Made by a program: the position numbers and the translations under genes
Origin: Sclerodactyla briareus
Lineage: Eukaryota; Echinodermata; Holothuroidea; Dendrochirotida; Sclerodactylidae
DNA: 64,000 nt
Reading direction: 5' to 3'
Assembly: GCA_026419785.1 (NCBI GenBank)
Contig: JAODTK010003732.1
Span: 186,001 to 250,000 of the forward strand
Shown here: in pieces, positions 56,801 through 64,000 of the stretch
Layout of the letters: each line of letters starts with the position of its first letter
Numbering within the stretch: position 1 is the stretch's first letter
Notes under the pieces: generated by a model
Seen by the model: only the letters and a program-made list of their open reading frames with translations
What the model was told of the DNA's origin: nothing
Database searches by the model: none

Positions 56801-57670
56801 TGAACCCTGAAAGTACGGCTATTAGACTGCATTAGGACCGAACACCAGCACTGACCTGTGCATCAAAATTTGTAGGATAAGCATCTGCATGATTTCACAT
56901 GAAGGGTCCCAAGGCCAATATCGGGCTCGCCAGAAGTTCCAACACCCCATGGACCACGACCAAGTAACACACATTAACTTTAAAAGGTAATCACTTGAAA
57001 CTTTGGTCCGAGGAGATGCTTTCAGTACCGTTGTTGAGTTTCATTTGAAAGGGCCCTCAATCCCAAATAGGAACTTGGAAAAACAATCCTGAACACTCCG
57101 AGGGCATGTTGACCATCATTATGACCGAATGCCAGCACTGTGCACAAAATGCCACACTGTGCCAAAAATTGTCGGAAGAGAAGCACTTTGCCTAATTCCA
57201 CATGATGGGCCCCAGAGCCCACACCGGGCCTGTGTCCTAATCCTGGGCACCTGAAGGTACGGCTATTATGTATTTCATATAATGGGCCCGAACTGGGCCC
57301 TGGGCCCAAAATTGTTAAAGCCCTCCAATGGCCGTCCACCCAAAGACCATCATATGTAACTTGAAAATCAATTGACAGCCTGAAGAATTTTTTGCGTATA
57401 TCACTGAGGCCTGGTCCCAAATACCTCAGCACCCTGAAGGAGCGGCTAATAGACCATCAATATGACCTAACATCAGCAATATGCAACAAGATTTCGTAGG
57501 AGATACGAGATTTTGTGTATTTCATATACCAACAATCCTGACACAATCCCGAGGAACGGCTGTCAGATCATCATTTTTGTAGGAGGAGATCTATTTTGAA
57601 ATGTTACACATATGGTCCATATTGCCCCATATTATTCAATGGTTTTTGACCTTGACCTTCAAAAGGTCAA
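56801..57670 (+). repeat. Further 290-bp-type units, irregular
   Basis: GACC(A/G)..ATTA..ACCGAA.(A/G)CCAGCACTG, GGTCCGAGGAGATGC (57005), ACTTGAAAATCAATTGA and CCAATGGCC.TC.ACC recur with irregular spacing. The series ends with TTGACCTTGACCTTCAAAAG before the GATA tract. The 136-codon minus-strand frame 57022-57432 is a repeat by-product. Confidence 0.7.
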
Positions 57671-57678
57671 CATGTCCC

Positions 57679-57679
<1 letters not shown>

Positions 57680-57723
<44 letters not shown>

Positions 57724-57780
57724 TAGTGCTGCAGATTCCAGTAGCTCAACCAGCATAGCTGGATTGAGCTAAAAATCACC
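57680..57780 (+). repeat. GATA microsatellite with the conserved trailing segment (copy 3)
   Basis: GATA units at 57680-57724 followed by CTGCAGATTCCAGTAGCTCA, ACCAGCATAGCTGG and TTGAGCTAAAAA. Confidence 0.9.
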
Positions 57781-57829
57781 TTGTTTCGTGGGGATCCCAA
57801 ACTTTTGCTTTCTGCAATAATGTAAAGTA

Positions 57830-58115
57830 GACACTTTAATTAGCATATTTGACTCTGAGAATGTATCATTTAATTTATTTTATAACCTGTACCTATGTGT
57901 CAAATGAAATCACCATAGCACCGATTGTTCGTCCGTATCTTGCAACTGAGCCTACCGTCACAGTAAATTGCATAAAATAGGCTAATTACCAATACTTAAT
58001 CAAATCTAATGTTCGGTTCACCCAACGCCGAATACTACATACAATTTTCATCAAAATGGTTAAATCCTGCTAACGAGAAAGTGTGACACACACACACACG
58101 CGCGTACACAAACAC
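57830..58115 (+). repeat. Composite-element segment leading into a CA tract (copy 2)
   Basis: Matches 50280-50535: TTGCATAAAATAGGCTAATTA near 57969, AATCCTGCTAACGAGAAAGT near 58066, then CA repeats at 58086-58100. Confidence 0.75.
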
Positions 58116-60285
58116 AGGACGATGTGATCGCTAACTTATAGCAAATTGGGAGCCTCTAACCCTGGGGGACACTGAAATTTACGTAACCATATTTTATTTT
58201 ATTTTTATCTGAGTTGAATCCCTACAGCCTTGGGCACTTTCACGTAGTCAATGCTGCATCGAAACAACCGCGAAAATTCGAATGACCTCTCTCTCCAATC
58301 ACAAATCGGCATTCCCCCTTTTGAATTCATCACTGTTCAGAAACATATCAGAGTTCTTCTGAACACGCAACGCCCGCCTGTATGACTCGATCCGATTCAC
58401 AATACGAATCGATTAAAAAACAAATCGAACATGGTTCTCGAGTCGCTAGTCTCGTCTATTTCCCGATCAGAGATTTTTACTTTGTTACAGTATTTACTGA
58501 GTTTGGATCACTTTGATACTGTTTGTGTGTGTACTGGGATTTGTTGTTGAAATGAACTGAGTCATGGTTTGGGCCAGCATTTCGTGACCAAACAGCTGAA
58601 TGGGCCTTCAAAACTGTGCGGAGGTAAAGAAACTATATAAAAAAATCCACCGATTGACATTGACAGTATGCCGAAACATCAATGCAGCATTTTGGGGGGG
58701 AACCATTAGGCATTGAGTTATGCGAAAAATCTCACAAATTCTAACTTCCATAAACAATCTAACGAACTTGAACTTTAGTACAAGTTATGAAAATCACAGG
58801 ATACACATACACTAAATGACCTCCGGTAACCCCATTCACTTTTAAACTTATTCGAGCCATTATATAGGACATACTCCCAAGTTTCTCGTGACAATTTTGC
58901 CCTCCGACTAACTGTTGAAAAATCCATATAGAATAATAATATAATAATAATAATAATAATAATAATCAGAACAATATAAGTGCAAAATCTGCGATACCTA
59001 AGGCTCTTCACAATATGACAATTGAAACAAACAATACTTAGCCCTGACTACAAAAACCTTATAACCTCGCACAAGCAGCACTAACAAATGTGTCTGACCT
59101 TCCCTTTTCCTCACACAATCTTCTAGCTTTCTTCCACCAAAGGTAACAAACGCTGACCTAAGATTATCAAAAAAAGGAGAAGTTCACCGTCACGGGTCTC
59201 CGATGTATAAGTTCCGTCAGTTAACAGGCAGTACGCCATATGATGCACTTGAACAGATGAAGTAGCATGTACATTCTATACGCGTCTGTCGGGCAACCAA
59301 TAGAAGTCAATGAGGACCAGTTGATATATTCATATTTAGGAGTCAAAGAATATCAGCCGTGCTGCGGATCTTTGAACAGACAACAGTTTGTTGAGAAGTG
59401 TGTCAGGTAGGCCCCCACAGAAAGACTTACATAATCAATTACAAGTCGTGATCATTGATGCACCATAATTTCCTGCGGCAAAAATTACATAATTATGCAA
59501 ATTGGATACGCATCACGACCTCCACTGATCGACTCTATTTTTAATAAATAAAACTTTCTCTGCAACCAAAAGCGAAACTCTCCACCAAGTTTCGACGAAC
59601 GTCCGACATTTAATGCATCTCATCTATCTGTCGAACTGCTCTTTTATAACCAAAACACATCAATCGAGGATAATATATATCACGTTTTCACGAAATCCTG
59701 CTGACGAGCTTAAACAATAAGATCATAAAATGGACTCATTACCCATCTAAATTAGTTCCAACTTTTGGGAAGTCCTCCTTTCCGAAAGATTCCCTTTAAG
59801 TGTCCGTTGGGAGAGTCCCTCCTCTCCCCCCACCTTCTGGGAAGTCCTCCCCCAAACACAATTTATGTCACAACGCACAAGGTTTCCTCTCGACTGCCTT
59901 GGACACCCCGTCCCCCAACTTTCATTCAGCCAGTGGTTGCGACGTTGCCTATTTCCCCATGCATCTATGAGGCTATATATGGGTTACCTTCCGAACCACC
60001 TGCTCGCTTAGACACCGCCCAGCTAATCTGAAGTTCTCGTTCATATAGAGTAGGTACAGTAATTTGGGAATTGGTCAAGCCGCGTATTCCCACACATCAC
60101 CGCACCCGTCATCTGTTAGCGGAAAATGCTACAGTTGGGGTTACCGCTGTGAGTTGAAGGTCCCAAGGACTGGGGGCCTCGAGCGCGACTACTCGGACTT
60201 CGAAGTAAGGACTCGGATACGGATACTTATTACTCACGACTAGACTGAGAGACGCGACGCGACTCCTGCACTGAAAACTCCCCCC
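58116..60285. other. Mostly unrecognised non-coding stretch
   Basis: Contains a related 129-bp-type unit near 58790-58840, a TAA microsatellite at 58932-58966, and at 59690-59760 a third copy of the AAATCCTGCTGACGAG / ATAAAATGGACTCATTACCC segment, here followed by a C/T-rich GGGAAGTCC repeat (59768 and 59840). No exon recognised. Confidence 0.45.
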
Positions 60286-60385
60286 AATATTTATTACGCC
60301 GTCACCCCCCTCCCCGCAATATTCATTACGCCTTCATACCTCTCCCCTCCCCCCTCAATATTTATCACGCCTTCAGTCCCCTCTG
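60286..60385 (+). repeat. Three-unit tandem repeat of about 32-40 bp
   Basis: AATATTTATTACGCCGTCA, AATATTCATTACGCCTTCA and AATATTTATCACGCCTTCA begin at about 60287, 60319 and 60357, separated by C/T-rich pieces. Confidence 0.85.
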
Positions 60386-62759
60386 ACTACAGGGTGTTGC
60401 TTTATACCTGTATGTGTTAGTTTCGAGAGCCCATGTTCAATTAGATAAGTCAACTATCATAACCATTGCGATCAACTCTATAATTCCGAATTCCGTGGTT
60501 CAGTGATCGTAATTTGATGAGGTCAGTTGTAACGTAATTCCTAGCTGTCTAGTAGTAATGCTGTTGAACAGGCGCCCCAGGTTCGGTCAATCCCCCCAAG
60601 CATGTCTTTCTTGGGCACCTACCTTAATAGGTCATTGCACACTTGCTGATTGCACGATCCTCTATCCAATGCCGAATGGACGCTTTGGAGTTGTACCCTG
60701 ACTCCTCACCTCGGACAAGGTGCGTCATTATTGGATGATCCTCGTCCACGAGCAAAGTGATTCACGTATTGGTCATCGTACCAATTTTGGTACGGGTACT
60801 TATTGCGGAGGCCGTTTCAATTTGGCATAGCCTATTGGCATGGTATAGTTTACACGTTGGTAGCTCTCCTGAAGGTGCCGTGCCCAATTTTCAGGCACAG
60901 TTTAGTTATTAGGATCGTTTATGATGATTCCAGGTGGACTCCTCATACTGAAAACAACATTCCATAGGATCATTAATCGTAATGTTCCTTTTGTAACAAT
61001 ACTCGTGACAAACACAGCAAAATAAGCAAGTGAATTAGGCTACGTGGCTAATCTAAGCATAGGCCTACAGAAGTATAACTACAATTATGCATCATCGGAT
61101 AATCCTAGATCGACTTTACCCTTAAACAGCTAAATAACATGCATTTATTGCTTGCAGCATTGCAGTCATAATTGAATCCCCCCCCCTCCCTCTGACCCTA
61201 TGTTTTTTAATACCTCAATGAGGTCAGCCATTTGGTTTGAGAGTAAAGGGGTAGTGCCCTCGCTTTATATGCTGTGTTGGAGTGTTTGATGATAAGTTGC
61301 TCTAACTGCTCTAGAGACTGCCACAAAGGCGGAGTAAAGTCTCAAATGGTAGCCTACAGAATTTCACACCAGTTTTCGTCTTGTTTTACTGATACGGTAA
61401 GGAAAATTACTACTTTGCTTAGATGATCAGTCGAATACGGCACCAACGTGAAGAGTAACGATCACGAACAAATAGCTAACCTGCGCGCTTCATCTTCCCT
61501 TAACGAATCTGCTATCTAGTTTGCTGTTTTTAGGACTCCTCAGAGTTTAGACATTTCTCCTGTCCGACTAGTACTAGAAGTACTTGGTATCGTTTGAATT
61601 AAATCGGGATAGGGTCAAGACTGGTCTGGGCATAGTGGCAACAAACCGCGCAATCACAACATCTTTCTAGATGTATTTTCCAACAACGGGGTTCCCATTG
61701 GCTAGGGAAGCTTATAAGCGACATTGATATTATCGGACATAACGTGATCGTAAATTGACGCGGGAGCCGCAGGACTGGATGATCCATATTTAGAGAAATT
61801 TCAGAGAAAAGGTCACAACACACAACTCTTCCGTGGCGTTTAGGCGAAATACAACCGTGGATATTCAGGCATTTCCATTTTTTTTTCTTAGGAAATCTTA
61901 TAATATCTTGAAGATCTGTCCAAACATTTTTTTCAAGAATCATTCACAGCCGCGTTGAAAAAAATTGTAACAAGTGAAAAGTACTTAAAAAAACAGATTC
62001 GTACTCAAGTCTGGTGAACTTTTCCCCCCAGAATTATGTTTTTTTTAGGGGAAACAGACAAATTACTGAGCCACAGGTAACAAATCATTTCCCAAGGATG
62101 CCTAATTTTTCCAAGCAAGACAATTTTGATACAACCTAGTAGTGGTGTAGCGAAAGAGTTGTCGAGGGTGGTGGAGGGGCGAAGCCATGCAGAGGCGCGA
62201 GGAAGGGGAGGCGTTAAGCGGGATATCGTGACTAATGGGAAGGGCGGCCTCACCGGTCCTATTGACGAATGAGTGCAATTTACGGCTCTCTAAAATAAAA
62301 AATGTTGCAATCGTGGGTCAATACAATAACATCTACCAAACAACAATCCGTGGTGGTAATCCTTCCGGGAAAATGCTATCTCTCCCCCTGAATCCATCTG
62401 GAACTTTTTCCGCCCGCACTTCATCTCGCAAGGAATATGTTATGGTCGCTGGGTGTTCCATTCTGTATATGTATTGAATATGTCTTTTGTTTATTTTCTA
62501 CTACTCTCCGTACTGCCGTATGATTATCCAACTGTAATGTGTACAGTCCTATTTGATTCTTTGTCAGAGGCAGACTGAATTGGCAGTCACGCGTGTACTG
62601 CGTGGTGTGGGCGTCTCTAGTTACGGTCCTTATGAGCACGACATCTAACGGACGAAAGTTAGTTCAAATTGAACATGTAGGGTCAGTTATTAGACCCCAT
62701 TGGTTTTGGGTTAGGTCTGCGGTCACTTAGAATCACCAGCGGTCTCAAAGTCTAGATGT
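60386..62759. other. Non-coding stretch, nothing recognised
   Basis: C-run near 61180-61190. The 114-codon minus-strand frame 61599-61943 and others show no motif I recognise. Confidence 0.4.
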
Positions 62760-63260
62760 AGCACATGATACCTTTGCAACAGAATTATGCAGAGAGGTCA
62801 TTTATACTTGGCATGAAGCATTTGGAGTAAATGAAGCATTAACAATGCTTTTGAGTACTATACTGTTGCAACGAGGGAAGTAGAGAGAGTTCATACTGGC
62901 ACGAATGGGGGTTTGCCATATAGAGTGGATGAATTCCCGACGCTTGGAATCAGGTCAAAGGTTTTTCACTGATGGTCCTCAGATGATCAAATTCGATTTA
63001 GCATGAAAAAACATGGGCACCCAACTATGTAGAGAGCTCATACTCAGAAAGATGGGTTTCCATCATGTGATGCAGATGATCAACCATTGGTCATCTCCCG
63101 ATGAGTTCCAAAGTCACAACCGCCGAAGGTCACTGGAGGTCCAAGTCTGAAACGTTTGGCAGCATGGTAACTGTGCAACGAATTGAAGTAGAACTCATAC
63201 TTTGCAGGGACGTTTCCATTTGAGTAGATGGTCCTTTTGGGTCCGATCGAATTCCATTGG
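62760..63260 (+). repeat. Diverged tandem repeat, unit about 150-155 bp
   Basis: Segments with GCAAC..AAT(T)..GCAGAGAG.TCAT..CTTGGCA / AACTATGTAGAGAGCTCATAC / GAATTGAAGTAGAACTCATAC and then G.TTTCCAT..TGTGATG.AGATG occur near 62782, 62871, 63022 and 63178. Spacing is 151-156 bp for the last three; the first is closer. Confidence 0.5.
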
Positions 63261-64000
63261 TCATATATCCGTCGATTTCAGGGTTTAAAAACACGTAATG
63301 CCACGATACTCTTAACCAATAATACGAGAAGAAGTTCCGTCCACATTACCCTTCCTCCTTTTACTTGATCATAGCTCTTCGTATGGCATTTGTTATCATT
63401 TGACGGGGAATAAAAGGAATATGTTTGGGAATCGCTATTGTTCTCCACTGAGCTAGTGAGGGTCACATGACGTCACGTAATTTATTATCCAAACGTAGGC
63501 AATCCCCCCCTTTATTATTTAATTCAATGATTCTGCTCTAAACCGCCACCAATTTGTACATTGGTATCCGTAGGTGCCACCGATTTCCTATATTGTGCAA
63601 CTAGTGCAATAGACGCCTCGAAATCACAGGAAATGCCGGAAATTATCTCTGCAACAATACGTGTATAACAGTAGCTTTCGCCGAGGCGACGATGCCGACT
63701 CCGAACGGCCACAAACTTCACCGAAAGTGTTTGGCGCAAGCGATATGAGTGAGAATGTCCAATGTGTAGGAATCGAATAACCCCCCCCCCCACCCACATG
63801 TCTCCCCCAGTGGGGCGTGCGAGGAGGAGAGCTGGCGGGATAAGAAGGGCTGGCGGGGAGAGCATCCATCCACACCACACACCCCCCATGCCAAACTACG
63901 TTGGGCAGTGTGGGGTGTCCTTTAGAGAGATTCCAGCGCGAGGGCGGAACCACCCGTAAAGGTTGGAGAAGCAGAAGGTGGGGGGGATGCAAGGCAAGTT
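63261..64000. other. Non-coding stretch to the window end
   Basis: A 121-codon minus-strand frame at 63524-63889 partly reads C-rich sequence (C-run at 63781-63790). Its inner part has balanced composition but no motif I recognise. Nothing else seen. Confidence 0.35.

Noticed and set aside
57022..57432. 136-codon minus-strand frame
   Set aside because: Lies within the diverged 290-bp repeat units; the same sequence elsewhere is full of stops.

Overview
The window looks like nuclear DNA of a multicellular animal, probably a marine invertebrate. There are no operons and no dense coding. What is present is a spliced exon with good splice sites, degraded LINE and tRNA-derived SINE copies, many short inverted-repeat elements, diverged tandem repeats, microsatellites and long poly-C tracts. 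A deuterostome such as an echinoderm, hemichordate or lancelet would fit, but the sequence alone does not settle this. Most long open frames are chance frames in repeats.

Two protein-coding loci are recognisable, both on the minus strand. At 7.9-8.2 kb is the first coding exon of a cationic amino-acid transporter-type SLC7 protein, closest to SLC7A14. It has good splice sites on both sides and an in-frame TGA near its end; the later exons would lie beyond the left edge or were not recognised. At about 50.9-53.7 kb is a cellular (QDE-1/RDR family) RNA-dependent RNA polymerase, the enzyme type that makes double-stranded RNA in RNA-silencing pathways. Its catalytic motif GSDLDGD and most family blocks are present, but the reading frame changes several times and contains stops, so it is a pseudogene or a gene with sequence errors. 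Weaker candidate exons lie at 19.38-19.68 kb and 31.25-31.38 kb.

Layout. 0-8 kb: repeats, including an old repeat copy split by a 1.4 kb insertion (2.66-4.08 kb), and an element built from opposed TAAACAC motifs (4.5-4.9 kb). 8-9.8 kb: the SLC7 exon and a possible CCAAT-rich promoter. 10-36 kb: SINEs (12.2, 20.9 and 33.9 kb), a CR1/L2-type LINE end (18.7-19.0 kb), tandem repeats of about 105 bp (15.4-16.0 kb), 147 bp (26.7-27.8 kb) and 112 bp (35.8-36.2 kb), and an inverted-repeat MITE (29.3-29.6 kb). 37-47 kb: a 167-bp fold-back MITE with TA flanks (37.9 kb), another LINE end (39.2-39.7 kb), and a 2.5 kb imperfect palindrome (42.7-45.2 kb) between two same-direction copies of a 1.1 kb element. 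47.9-58.1 kb: the polymerase locus, with pieces of one composite repeat (290-bp units, GATA microsatellite, 129-bp units, CA tract) on both sides. 58-64 kb: mostly unrecognised sequence and small tandem repeats.

No rRNA gene, intact tRNA gene, CRISPR array or prokaryotic-style regulatory site was seen.
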